In this document: piece by piece, positions 11,153 through 19,344 of the stretch
Numbering within the stretch: position 1 is the stretch's first letter
Layout of the letters: each line of letters opens with the position of its first letter
Source: Pseudomonas indica NBRC 103045
GTDB lineage: Bacteria; Pseudomonadota; Gammaproteobacteria; Pseudomonadales; Pseudomonadaceae
Direction of reading: 5' to 3'
Length of the DNA stretch: 64,000 nucleotides
NCBI RefSeq assembly: GCF_002091635.1
Contig: NZ_BDAC01000002.1
Location: 405,981 to 469,980 of the forward strand
Position numbers and translations under genes: made by a program
The notes under the pieces: model-generated
Database searches by the model: none
What the model was told of the DNA's origin: nothing
The model's input: only the letters and a program-made list of their open reading frames with translations

Positions 11153-12286
11153 ATGTTCGCGCTGCTGCCTTCCGCCTGGATGATCCGCCTGAAGAAGGTG
11201 GGCTACTGGATCTGGCTGATCCCCGTATTCGGCATCCCGCTGAGCTATTTCTGGTCCTATGGCAGCGACTCGCCGAACGCCTGGGCCTGGCTGGTCATCG
11301 GCGTAGTGTTCGGGATCATTCCGTTGCTGGATTTCGTGGTCGGACGCGACCCGGCCAATCCGGACGAGCAGACCGAAGTGCCCGAACTGGAACGGCAGGG
11401 CTACTACCGGCTGCTCAGCCTGGCCACCGTCCCGTTGCTGCTGGGGATGCTCGTCTATGGCGGCTGGGTCATCGCCCACTACGATGTCTGGAACTGGCTG
11501 GGCAAGCTGGGCTGGATTCTGTCCGTAGGCACTGTGATGGGCGCCATCGGCATCACCGTTTCCCATGAGCTGATCCACAAGGACCCGGCCCTGGAGCAGA
11601 ACGCCGGTGGCCTGTTGCTGGCGGCGGTCTGCTACGCCGGCTTCAAGGTGGAGCACGTGCGCGGCCACCACGTGAACGTCTCGACGCCGGAGGATGCGTC
11701 CTCCGCCCGCTTTGGCCAGAGCCTGTACGCGTTCCTGCCGCATGCCTACAAGCACAACTTTCTCAATGCCTGGAGGCTGGAGGCCGAACGCCTCAAGCGC
11801 AAGGGCCTGCCGGCACTGCACTGGCGCAACGAGCTGATCTGGTGGTACGCGATCAGCCTGGCCTTCCTGATCGGCTTCAGCCTCGCCTTCGGCTGGATCG
11901 GTGCAGTCTATTTCCTCGGCCAGTCGGCCATGGCCTTCACCCTGCTGGAGATCGTCAACTACGTCGAGCATTACGGCCTGCACCGCCGCAAGCAGGAGAA
12001 CGGCCGCTACGAGCGCACCACACCGAAGCACTCCTGGAATAGCAATTTCCTGCTGACCAACCTGTTCCTGTTCCACCTGCAGCGGCACTCCGACCATCAC
12101 GCCTACGCCAAGCGCCGCTACCAGGTGCTGCGGCACTTCGACGACAGCCCGCAACTACCCAACGGCTATGCCGGCATGATCGTCCTGGCGCTGTTCCCGC
12201 CGCTCTGGCGCGCGGTGATGGACCCGAAGGTGCGTGCTTACTACGCAGGCGAGGAGCACCAGTTGACTGCGTCGCAACTGGCCTAG
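11153..12286 (+). CDS. alkB2: Alkane 1-monooxygenase
   Basis: AlkB is an integral-membrane non-heme di-iron enzyme that hydroxylates the terminal carbon of n-alkanes with rubredoxin as electron donor. The 377-residue protein has several membrane helices and the characteristic histidine motifs: HELIHK near residue 137, HVRGHH near 167, NYVEHYGL in the middle and QRHSDHH near 310, followed by LRHFDDSPQLPNGY. The start chosen (MFALLPSAWM) has a TTGGAG site; the open frame extends far upstream but that part overlaps smc. Its place next to a GntR gene and smc matches alkB2 of P. aeruginosa. No rubredoxin gene is nearby. Confidence 0.93.
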   Translation: MFALLPSAWMIRLKKVGYWIWLIPVFGIPLSYFWSYGSDSPNAWAWLVIGVVFGIIPLLDFVVGRDPANPDEQTEVPELERQGYYRLLSLATVPLLLGMLVYGGWVIAHYDVWNWLGKLGWILSVGTVMGAIGITVSHELIHKDPALEQNAGGLLLAAVCYAGFKVEHVRGHHVNVSTPEDASSARFGQSLYAFLPHAYKHNFLNAWRLEAERLKRKGLPALHWRNELIWWYAISLAFLIGFSLAFGWIGAVYFLGQSAMAFTLLEIVNYVEHYGLHRRKQENGRYERTTPKHSWNSNFLLTNLFLFHLQRHSDHHAYAKRRYQVLRHFDDSPQLPNGYAGMIVLALFPPLWRAVMDPKVRAYYAGEEHQLTASQLA

Positions 12287-12330
12287 GGCTGCCCATCGGG
12301 AATGAATTCGCACACAGCCCCCCTCGCTTT

Positions 12331-12391
12331 GTAGGAGCGAACTTGCAATTGCAACCGGCATAGAAGCTTCGCCAGCAGAGCTGGCTCCTAC
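12331..12391. repeat. REP doublet (REPIN-like)
   Basis: GTAGGAGC at the left and GCTCCTAC at the right bound an inverted pair. The right half is the TTCGCCAGCAGAGCTGGCTC hairpin unit found elsewhere in the window. Confidence 0.7.
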
Positions 12392-12416
12392 GGATGTACG
12401 CCAGACGGATACATGC

Positions 12417-12473
12417 GTAGGGGCGAATTTATTCGCCCGACGTCAACAAACAGGCGAATGAATTCGTCCCTAC
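12417..12473. repeat. Second REP doublet
   Basis: GTAGGGGCGAATTTATTCGCC and GGCGAATGAATTCGTCCCTAC face each other across a short spacer. The same GGGCGAAT..ATTCGCC palindrome occurs near 2570. Confidence 0.7.
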
Positions 12474-12574
12474 AGATGGCGGGCCGACACTCCCCTGCGC
12501 AACGCCACCTTTTCCAGAACCCCGCCGGACCGGGCATACTTCACCGTCTCGCACTCTTCATCGTCCGGCTTTTC

Positions 12575-14110
12575 ATGCGTATCCACGTCACCTTCATCGA
12601 CCGCGTCGGCATCACCCAGGAAGTCCTCGCCCTGCTCGGCGGGCGCAATCTCAACCTGGATGCGGTGGAGATGGTGCCGCCGAATGTCTACATCGACGCA
12701 CCGACGCTCAGCCCCGATGTGCTGGAAGAGCTGCGCGACGCCCTGTTCAAGGTGCGTGGTGTACAGGCAGTCAGCGTGGTGGACATCCTCCCCGGACAAC
12801 GCCGTCGGTTGCAGTTGGACGCCCTGCTCGCCGCCATGACCGACCCGGTGCTGGCGGTGGACGGCGCCGGCCATATCCTATTGGCCAACCCCGCGCTGAT
12901 TGCGTTGTGCGGGCGCGAACCGGAGGGCGCTTCGGTCGCCGAGCTGTTCGCCGATCCGGGCCTGCAGGCCGCCCTGCTCGAGCAGGGCTTTCGCCTGCCA
13001 CTGCGGGAGGTCAATCTTGACGGTCAGGCGTTGCTGCTCGACGCCCAGCCGATCAGCGAAACGGCCGACCAGGGGCCGTCCCGCCTGGCCGGCGGCCTAT
13101 TGACGCTGTATTCCCCCAGCCGCATCGGCGAACGCCTGGCGGCGCTGCACCATGATCACGCGGAAAGCTTCGATGCCCTGCTCGGCGATTCGCCGCCGAT
13201 GCGCACCCTCAAGGCCCGCGCCCAGCGGGTTGCCACGCTCGATGCCCCCCTGCTGATCCAGGGCGAAACCGGCACCGGCAAGGAACTGGTGGCTCGCGCC
13301 TGCCATGCCGCCAGCACGCGGCGCAACGCGCCCTTCCTCGCCCTGAACTGCGCGGCGCTGCCGGAAAACCTCGCCGAGAGCGAACTGTTCGGCTATGCCC
13401 CCGGCGCCTTCACCGGCGCGCGACGCGGCGGCAAGCCGGGCCTGCTGGAACTGGCCAACCAGGGCACGGTGTTCCTCGATGAGATCGGCGAAATGTCGCC
13501 GTATCTGCAAGCCAAGCTGCTGCGTTTCCTCAACGATGGCAGCTTCCGCCGGGTCGGCGGTGATCGCGAAGTCAAGGTGGACGTGCGCATCCTCAGCGCT
13601 ACTCACCGCAACCTAGAGAAGATGGTCAGCGAAGGCAGTTTCCGCGAGGACCTGTTCTACCGGCTCAACGTGCTCAATCTGGAAGTCCCGCCGCTGCGCG
13701 AGCGCGGCCAGGACATCCTCCTGCTGGCCCGGCACTTCATGGCCCAGGCCTGTGCGCAAATCCAGCGCCTGCCCTGCCGGCTGGCGCCCGGCACCTACCC
13801 GGCCCTGCTCGGCAACCGCTGGCCGGGCAATGTGCGGCAGTTGCAGAACGTGATCTTCCGCGCCGCCGCGATCAACGAAAGCAATCTGGTGGACATCGGT
13901 GATCTGGACATCGCCGGAACCGAAGTGGCGCGCCAGACGGACGGCGAAGTGGGGAGCCTGGAAGAAGCCGTCGAAGGCTTCGAGAAAGCCCTGCTGGAGA
14001 AGCTGTACGTGAACTATCCGTCCAGCCGCCAACTGGCTGCACGCTTGCAGACATCGCACACTGCCATCGCCCATCGCCTGCGCAAGTACGGGATTCCGGG
14101 CAAGACCTGA
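12575..14110 (+). CDS. TyrR/PhhR-like sigma54-type transcriptional regulator
   Basis: The 511-residue protein has an N-terminal ACT domain (MRIHVTFIDRVGITQEVLALL, residues 1-70), a PAS domain (about 80-190), a sigma54-interaction AAA+ domain with Walker A GETGTGKE (about 230-237), GAFTGA loop (about 276) and Walker B VFLDEIGE (about 300), and a Fis-like helix-turn-helix at the C-terminus (SSRQLAARLQTSHTAIAHRLRKYGI). This order and the C-terminal helices match TyrR and PhhR, which sense aromatic amino acids. The start is set by the TyrR family beginning; 54 upstream codons lie in REP sequence. No aromatic amino-acid gene is adjacent, so it is an orphan paralog of unknown targets. Confidence 0.88.
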   Translation: MRIHVTFIDRVGITQEVLALLGGRNLNLDAVEMVPPNVYIDAPTLSPDVLEELRDALFKVRGVQAVSVVDILPGQRRRLQLDALLAAMTDPVLAVDGAGHILLANPALIALCGREPEGASVAELFADPGLQAALLEQGFRLPLREVNLDGQALLLDAQPISETADQGPSRLAGGLLTLYSPSRIGERLAALHHDHAESFDALLGDSPPMRTLKARAQRVATLDAPLLIQGETGTGKELVARACHAASTRRNAPFLALNCAALPENLAESELFGYAPGAFTGARRGGKPGLLELANQGTVFLDEIGEMSPYLQAKLLRFLNDGSFRRVGGDREVKVDVRILSATHRNLEKMVSEGSFREDLFYRLNVLNLEVPPLRERGQDILLLARHFMAQACAQIQRLPCRLAPGTYPALLGNRWPGNVRQLQNVIFRAAAINESNLVDIGDLDIAGTEVARQTDGEVGSLEEAVEGFEKALLEKLYVNYPSSRQLAARLQTSHTAIAHRLRKYGIPGKT

Positions 14111-14275
14111 GGCGACCGCGAGACACGCGCCCTGGACGGACGGGGCAGCCACGCACTTGGCTGCCGAACGCTTGCTTGGTTATGATCCTGCACCGGCTCA
14201 GAGCCTGGCTCAGGTTTTGCAGACCGCAAGGCGTCCATCAGAGGCGCCGGAAAAACAGCAGGGATCGTTTTTTAC

Positions 14276-15664
14276 ATGAATTACGCCACCACCGACCGGC
14301 TCAATGGTATCCCCACTCCGCCGCTTCGCGAGTATTACTCCCGGGTATTGGCGTATATCGCCTCGGCGGCGTGCATCGCGGCCGGCACCTACGTCCAGTA
14401 CTTCGGCTACGACGTGCTCTGGATGGTGCCCTACGCCCTGCTCTACCCCCACCTCGCCTATCACCTGAGCCGGCGCTTCAAGCGCGACCATCCGCAACAG
14501 ACCGACCTGAGCCTGCTCGCCATCGACGCCGTGCATGCTGGCATCGGCATGGTCCTGCTGGGTTTCACCGCCGTGCCGAGCCTGATGTTCGTCCTGACCC
14601 TGTCCTTCAGCGCCCTGGTGATGGGCGGGCTGCGCCACCTTGGTCTGTCACTGCTGGTCGCCACCAGCAGCATGCTGCTGGCCACCGGGCTGCTCGGCCC
14701 CGACGTCAAGGATACGACGCCGACCCTGGTTGCCGTGGTGAGCATCTTCTTCACCACGCTGTACATCTGCATCACCGCTTATTTCGTTCATCAGCAGGGG
14801 CTGCGCCTGGCCCAGGTGCGCGCGGAAATCAAGCGCGAGCAGGAAAAAGCCGCGCGGCTGGCGCGCAACCTGGCCAAGTACCTGTCGCCGCAGGTCTGGG
14901 AATCGATCTTCAGCGGCAAGAAGCACGTGCGCCTGGAAACCCAGCGCAAGAAGCTCACGGTGTTCTTCTCCGACATCAAGGGGTTCACCGAGCTGTCGGA
15001 AGAACTGGAAGCCGAAGCGCTGACCGACCTGCTCAACAACTACCTCAACGAAATGTCGAAGATCGCCCTCAAGTACGGCGGCACCATCGACAAGTTCGTC
15101 GGCGACTGCGTGATGGTCTTCTTCGGCGACCCCAATACCCTCGGCGCCAAGCGCGATGCGGTGGCCGCGGTGTCCATGGCGATCGCCATGCGCAAGCACA
15201 TGAAAGTGCTGCGCCAGCAATGGCGTGCACGCGGCATCACCAAGCCCTTGGAAATCCGCATGGGCCTGAACACCGGTTACTGCACGGTGGGCAACTTCGG
15301 CGCCGATACGCGCATGGACTACACCATCATTGGCCGTGAAGTGAACCTTGCCAGCCGGCTGGAAAGCGCCGCCGAGTCGGGGGAAATCCTGATTTCCCAC
15401 GAAACCTACTCGCTGGTAAAGGACGTGATCATGTGCCGCGATAAGGGACAAATCGCCGTAAAAGGCTTCAGCCGCCCGGTGCAGATCTACCAGGTGGTGG
15501 ACTTCCGCCGCGACCTGGGCGCCACGTCCAGCTACGTCGAGCACGAACTGCCGGGCTTCTCCATGTACCTGGATACCAACGGCATCCAGAACTTCGACAA
15601 GGAGCGGGTCATCCAGGCCTTGCAGCAGGCGGCGGAGAAGCTCAGGGACAAGGTGATCCTGTAG
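14276..15664 (+). CDS. cyaB: Membrane-bound class III adenylate cyclase
   Basis: The 462-residue protein has an N-terminal MASE2-type membrane domain of about six helices (residues 20-180), a short coiled linker (KREQEKAARLARNLAKYLSPQVWE) and a class III cyclase domain from about residue 225. The metal-binding Asp lies in VFFSDIKGFTEL, a second conserved segment reads FVGDCVMVFFGDP, and the end carries the GREVNLASRLE motif. It makes cAMP; in P. aeruginosa CyaB feeds Vfr. The neighbours agt-plcP-AraC-csaA downstream match the PA3217-PA3221 order as I recall it. A strong terminator follows. Confidence 0.92.
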   Translation: MNYATTDRLNGIPTPPLREYYSRVLAYIASAACIAAGTYVQYFGYDVLWMVPYALLYPHLAYHLSRRFKRDHPQQTDLSLLAIDAVHAGIGMVLLGFTAVPSLMFVLTLSFSALVMGGLRHLGLSLLVATSSMLLATGLLGPDVKDTTPTLVAVVSIFFTTLYICITAYFVHQQGLRLAQVRAEIKREQEKAARLARNLAKYLSPQVWESIFSGKKHVRLETQRKKLTVFFSDIKGFTELSEELEAEALTDLLNNYLNEMSKIALKYGGTIDKFVGDCVMVFFGDPNTLGAKRDAVAAVSMAIAMRKHMKVLRQQWRARGITKPLEIRMGLNTGYCTVGNFGADTRMDYTIIGREVNLASRLESAAESGEILISHETYSLVKDVIMCRDKGQIAVKGFSRPVQIYQVVDFRRDLGATSSYVEHELPGFSMYLDTNGIQNFDKERVIQALQQAAEKLRDKVIL

Positions 15665-15682
15665 CCGCCCCGCAGTACGACG

Positions 15683-15705
15683 AAACCGCCCGAGGGCGGT
15701 TTTTC
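15683..15705 (+). terminator. Rho-independent terminator of cyaB
   Basis: ACCGCC-CGAG-GGCGGT followed by TTTTT starts 19 bases after the cyaB stop. The complementary A-run upstream makes it possibly bidirectional, serving the convergent csrA-like gene too. Confidence 0.85.
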
Positions 15706-15712
15706 ATTGAGG

Positions 15713-15904
15713 TCATTCCTCGACTTTCGGCTTCTTGGGAATGCCCTGCTTGATACGCTGATACACCTCTTCGCGGTGTACCTCGATCTCGGGCGGCGCC
15801 TGCACGCCAAAGCGGACTTGCCGGCCATTCACGGCCAATACGCGGACTTCGATACCGTCGGCAATAGTGACGGCCTGGCCAATGAAGCGGGTCAGAATCA
15901 GCAT
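15713..15904 (-). CDS. CsrA/RsmA-family RNA-binding regulator, divergent paralog
   Basis: CsrA proteins bind GGA motifs in mRNA leaders and control translation. This 63-residue protein keeps the fold and the key RNA-contact residues: N-terminal MLILTR (Leu4, Arg6) and Arg44 in [10 protein letters not shown]. Between them it differs from standard RsmA ([23 protein letters not shown] instead of the RVGETLMVGDD type) and it has a basic C-terminal tail. The second of two ATGs (15904) is chosen because AAGGA is 8 bases upstream of it but touches the first. It is a single gene convergent with cyaB and is an extra paralog, not the housekeeping rsmA. Confidence 0.88.
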   Translation of the reverse strand: MLILTRFIGQAVTIADGIEVRVLAVNGRQVRFGVQAPPEIEVHREEVYQRIKQGIPKKPKVEE

Positions 15905-16110
15905 GGACATTTCCTTAATCCAGACGAAGGGATGAGTGCCGTATCCGTACCGCTGCTCACCGAATGCCAGGCGACTCTCGAACGGCGGACACGTTACCCA
16001 GCCGCCCGCCACCCCGCTGCGACGTGGCTCGCCATTGATCTGGGGGATAGCTCAGAAAAACCGGAATCGGATGAAGGATGTCGCGATAAACGAAGGGGCG
16101 CTCCTGCGGA

Positions 16111-17154
16111 CTACACCCCTTCCTTCAGTGACAAGCTTTCGGCCGGCATGCAGACCTCGCCGTCCAGCAATGGCTGTCGAGCCAGGAATTCCAGCGCCGA
16201 GCCACGCCACGACTGCTGCGCCGCAATGTCGGCGCAGCGCTGGCGATCCAAGGCCAGCGCCGCGCGACAGGCCCTGCCGAGGTCGTCGCCCATGACACCG
16301 GTAACGCCATCCTGCAGGACATCCAGCGGTCCCGGTACGGGAAAGGCCGCCACCGGCGTGCCACAGGCCAGCGCTTCCAGCATCACTAGGCCGTAGGTGT
16401 CGGTGCGCGACGGAAACACCAGTACGCTCGCCTCGCGATAGGCATCGGCAAGCGCTTCGCCATGCCGATAGCCGAGGAAGCGCACCTCCGGATAACGGGC
16501 CTGTAGCACCTCACGCAACGGACCGTCGCCCACCACGCGCTTCTCGCCCGGCAAGTCCAGGTCGAGAAAGGCTTCGAGGTTCTTTTCCGGTGCGATGCGA
16601 CCGACGTAGAGGAACACCGGCGGGCCGGCGTCCTGCCGTGACGGCGCCGGACGAAACAGGCGGGTATCCACCCCCTTGCGCCAGAGGGTCAGGCGTTGCA
16701 GCCGCCACTGGCCCAGCTCTTCGCGCAGGCGACCGGTGGTCACCAGCACCGCCTCGCTCGGCCGATGGAACAGGCGCAGGAAGGCGTAGCCCCAGGCCAG
16801 GGGAATGCGCGGCCAGCGGGTATGCACGTATTCGGGGAAGCGGGTATGCACCGCGCTGGAGAACGCCAACCCGCGCTTCACCAGCCAGCGCCGCGCCGCC
16901 CAGCCGAGCGGGCCCTCGGTCGCCAGGTGCACGCAATCCGGACGAAAATCGCGGATCGCCGGGCCGACCCGCCAAAGGTCCCAGACCAAGGGGATTTCCG
17001 GATAGGTCGGGCACGGTCGGGACCGGAAATCCTGTGGCGACAGCAGCTTGACCTGATGGCCGAGCCCACGCAGCTCGCCGACCAATGCCTGCAGGCTGGT
17101 CACCACACCGTTCACCTGCGGTAGCCAGGCATCGCTGACGATGAGAATCCTCAT
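16111..17154 (-). CDS. agt: GT4-family glycolipid glycosyltransferase Agt
   Basis: The 347-residue protein starts with the GT4 signature MRILIVSDAWLPQVNGVVTSL. It has the nucleotide-sugar domain with FLYVGRIAPEKNLEAFL at about residues 190-210 and the E-x7-E-type segment VFPSRTDTYGLVMLEALACG. Its start overlaps the stop of the metallophosphoesterase gene (ATGA), so the two are translated together. In phosphate-starved proteobacteria, PlcP releases diacylglycerol from phospholipids and Agt glycosylates it to make phosphorus-free glycolipids; in P. aeruginosa the pair is PA3219/PA3218 as I recall. The long upstream open frame on this strand is out of frame with plcP and is not coding. Confidence 0.85.
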   Translation of the reverse strand: MRILIVSDAWLPQVNGVVTSLQALVGELRGLGHQVKLLSPQDFRSRPCPTYPEIPLVWDLWRVGPAIRDFRPDCVHLATEGPLGWAARRWLVKRGLAFSSAVHTRFPEYVHTRWPRIPLAWGYAFLRLFHRPSEAVLVTTGRLREELGQWRLQRLTLWRKGVDTRLFRPAPSRQDAGPPVFLYVGRIAPEKNLEAFLDLDLPGEKRVVGDGPLREVLQARYPEVRFLGYRHGEALADAYREASVLVFPSRTDTYGLVMLEALACGTPVAAFPVPGPLDVLQDGVTGVMGDDLGRACRAALALDRQRCADIAAQQSWRGSALEFLARQPLLDGEVCMPAESLSLKEGV

Positions 17155-17972
17155 GCCGCCGGCTCGATGGCTTCGACCTGCGCGTCCAGCAGCTCCAGCC
17201 GCGCCTGATCCTCGGCCAGCCGGTAGAGTTCGATGTGGCCGTCCCAGTGCTCGATCAGTGCCGTGCAGGACTCCACCCAGTCGCCGCAATTGAGGTACTC
17301 CACCTCCCCCACCCGGCGAATCTCGGCGTGGTGGATGTGCCCGCAGACCACCCCTTCCAGACCGCGCTTGACGCATTCGTGGGCGATGGCTTCCTCGAAG
17401 TCGCTGATGAAGTTCACTGCCGTCTTGACCTTGTGCTTGAGGTAGGCCGACAGCGACCAGTAGCCGTAGCCCCAGCGCTCGCGCCAGTGGTTGAGCCAGC
17501 GGTTGAGGGTCAGGGTGAACTCGTAGGCCGAATCGCCGAGGAAGGCCAGCCAGCGGTGGTAGCGGGTGATGACATCGAACTGATCGCCATGGATGACCAG
17601 CAGCCGGCGGCCGTCGGCAGTGACGTGCTCGGCCTCGTCCACCAATTGGATGTTGCCGAGCATCAGGCTGGAATAGCGGCGCAGGAATTCGTCGTGGTTG
17701 CCGGTGACGTAGATCACCTCGGTACCGCGCTTGCTCATGGTCAGCAGGCGGCGGATCACATTGGTGTGCGCCTGCGGCCAATAGATGCCGCCGCGCAGTT
17801 TCCAGCCGTCGATGATGTCGCCGACGAGATATACCCGGTCTGCATGGTAGCGCTTGAGGAATCGTGCCAGATGCTCGGCCTGGCAATCGCGGGTGCCGAG
17901 GTGGACGTCCGAAATCCACAGCGTGCGGACGCGTTGCTTGCGGCTGGGCTTGACGAGCTGGACGCTGGTCAT
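17151..17972 (-). CDS. plcP: PlcP phospholipase (LpxH-like metallophosphoesterase) for lipid remodelling
   Basis: The 273-residue protein has all calcineurin-type metal motifs: DVH in TLWISDVHLGTRDCQAE (about residue 22), GDIIDGW, GNHDEFLRRY, HGDQFD and GHIHHAE. The wording around them (YWPQAHTNV, LAFLGDSAYEF, YWSLSAYLKHKVK, NCGDWVESCTALIEHWDG) is that of PlcP, the C-type phospholipase that opens phosphate-stress lipid remodelling, rather than LpxH itself. It is followed by agt with a 4-base overlap. A PHO box 54 bases upstream of the start codon predicts PhoB activation under low phosphate. Confidence 0.88.
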   Translation of the reverse strand: MTSVQLVKPSRKQRVRTLWISDVHLGTRDCQAEHLARFLKRYHADRVYLVGDIIDGWKLRGGIYWPQAHTNVIRRLLTMSKRGTEVIYVTGNHDEFLRRYSSLMLGNIQLVDEAEHVTADGRRLLVIHGDQFDVITRYHRWLAFLGDSAYEFTLTLNRWLNHWRERWGYGYWSLSAYLKHKVKTAVNFISDFEEAIAHECVKRGLEGVVCGHIHHAEIRRVGEVEYLNCGDWVESCTALIEHWDGHIELYRLAEDQARLELLDAQVEAIEPAA

Positions 17973-18025
17973 GAGCGGTCTCCGGCTGGGTTTTTCCGAT
18001 CATGGGGGCTCGCGGTGAACGCCGT

Positions 18026-18054
18026 ATGACATCGTCGTTGCAGCCAGATGACAC
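18026..18054 (-). promoter_or_regulatory. Predicted PHO box upstream of plcP
   Basis: On the minus strand three 7-mers sit exactly 11 bases apart: GTGTCAT, CTGCAAC and ATGTCAT, with 4-base spacers. The PhoB box consensus is repeated CTGTCAT with 4-base spacers; the outer two units match 6 of 7 and the middle 4 of 7. The site is 54 bases upstream of the plcP ATG. Confidence 0.72.
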
Positions 18055-18143
18055 TGCCGACCCGCAGCGATTTGGGTAGACTCGTCGGCATCGTTCGGCA
18101 GAACCCCGCCTCTGCCGAAGCACCGTCGATACCGAGGCCCGCG

Positions 18144-18899
18144 ATGAACTCGATTCTTTCCCTGCGCCACTACAGCCATGACCTGATCGCCCATAGCCAC
18201 GAGCATGCGCAACTGGTGTTCGGTCTCAGCGGCACACTGGACTTCGACGTCGCCGGACGGGGTGCGCGGGTGGTCCGGCAGACTGTCGCGGTGGTGCCGG
18301 CAGGCACCCATCACGCCTGCGGCAGTCCCTCCGGCAGCCACTGCCTGGTGCTGGATGTCCCCACGGAAGACTGGTTGCGGCAATCCCTTGGCCGCCATGC
18401 CGACGCCAGCCTGCGTCTGCTCGACCTGCCCGGCGCGCGCCTGCTCAGCCCGGCGCAGAGCCAGTTGGTCGGCTGGCTGGCCGCCAGTCCGGTCAACGAC
18501 GACGTAATCGCCCGCCAGGGCGCCGCCCTGCTCCTGGCCAGCCTGGTCGGCGAACCACGCTCCCTGGCGGAAACACAGCGCCTGCCCATGGCCGCGCTCG
18601 ATGCCCACATCGACCGGCATGTCACCCACCCGTTGCAGGTCGCCGACCTGGCGCGTCTCTGCGGTCTCTCGGCAGCACGTTTCCATGCGCGCTTTCTCGC
18701 CGAAGTCGGGCAAACGCCGATGGACTACGTGCGCAGCCGGCGGCTGAACCTCGGCCGGCAACTGCTGCTCGATAGCCATCTGCCGGTGGGCGAGATCGCC
18801 GCGCGGGTCGGCTACGCCTCGCAGAGTGCTTTTACCGCGGCCTTGTCACGCACCTACGGCGTCACTCCGCGCGAGTTGCGCGACAAACGCCGCGAGTGA
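18144..18899 (+). CDS. AraC-family transcriptional regulator
   Basis: The 251-residue protein has an N-terminal cupin-like sensor domain (HSHEHAQLVFGLSGTLDF, about residues 12-90) and a C-terminal AraC domain (about 150-250) with both helix-turn-helix motifs (VADLARLCGLSAARFHARFLAEVGQTPMDYV and VGEIAARVGYASQSAFTAALSRTYGVTPRELR). The start MNSILSLRHY is chosen because GAGG lies a proper distance upstream and the earlier in-frame codons cross the PHO box region. It is divergent from plcP. In P. aeruginosa an AraC gene also sits between plcP and csaA, as I recall. Its target is unknown; the downstream csaA and DMT genes are candidates. Confidence 0.9.
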   Translation: MNSILSLRHYSHDLIAHSHEHAQLVFGLSGTLDFDVAGRGARVVRQTVAVVPAGTHHACGSPSGSHCLVLDVPTEDWLRQSLGRHADASLRLLDLPGARLLSPAQSQLVGWLAASPVNDDVIARQGAALLLASLVGEPRSLAETQRLPMAALDAHIDRHVTHPLQVADLARLCGLSAARFHARFLAEVGQTPMDYVRSRRLNLGRQLLLDSHLPVGEIAARVGYASQSAFTAALSRTYGVTPRELRDKRRE

Positions 18900-18962
18900 C
18901 GCGACAGACCTTCGCGCCGGAATGACCTAGGCTGGTCGGACCTGAAACCACCGAGGACAGCC

Positions 18963-19298
18963 ATGCCCACCATTACCTGGCAAGACTTCGAGAGCGTCGA
19001 ACTGCGCGTCGGTACCCTGCTCTCCGCCCGTGTCAACGAGAAGGCCGTCAAGCCCGCCTATATCCTCGAAGTGGATCTCGGCCCGCTGGGCATCAAGACC
19101 TCCAGCGCCCAGCTCACCCACCATTACCGCGCCGAAGAATTGCCGGGCAGGCAGGTGCTCTGCGTCTGCAATTTCGAACCCAAGCGCATCGCCGGGGTAC
19201 GTTCGGAAGTCCTGGTGACCGGGGTCTACGACGCCGACAACAAGGTGGTACTGGCCGGCTTCGACAAGCCGCTGCCCAACGGCGCGCGCCTGGCCTGA
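18963..19298 (+). CDS. csaA: CsaA-like tRNA-binding/export chaperone
   Basis: The 111-residue protein is a single EMAP/tRNA-binding OB-fold domain (FESVELRVGTLLSA at the start, SSAQLTHHYRAEELPGRQVLCVCNF in the middle, RSEVLVTGV and LPNGARLA at the end). This matches CsaA, which has export-related chaperone activity in Bacillus and binds tRNA in related proteins. It lies 63 bases after the AraC gene on the same strand with a GAGG site, and is followed 46 bases later by a DMT transporter. Confidence 0.9.
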   Translation: MPTITWQDFESVELRVGTLLSARVNEKAVKPAYILEVDLGPLGIKTSSAQLTHHYRAEELPGRQVLCVCNFEPKRIAGVRSEVLVTGVYDADNKVVLAGFDKPLPNGARLA

Positions 19299-19344
19299 CA
19301 GCCACGGACCGCAAACGCATTCATCGTTTTTCTGGAAGTCTTCG

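Larger units (their letters stand above)
12287..12574. other. Gap between alkB2 and the TyrR-like gene, filled by REP elements
   Basis: Two REP doublets (12331-12391 and 12417-12473) occupy most of this 288-base gap. The upstream extension of the following open frame runs through them in-frame, but it is non-coding by composition and by comparison with the TyrR family start. Confidence 0.6.

Noticed and set aside
17155..18123. Upstream half of a 670-codon minus-strand frame joined to agt
   Set aside because: It runs through plcP out of frame. The GT4 start at 17154 overlapping the plcP stop is the real one, so this is not a fusion protein.
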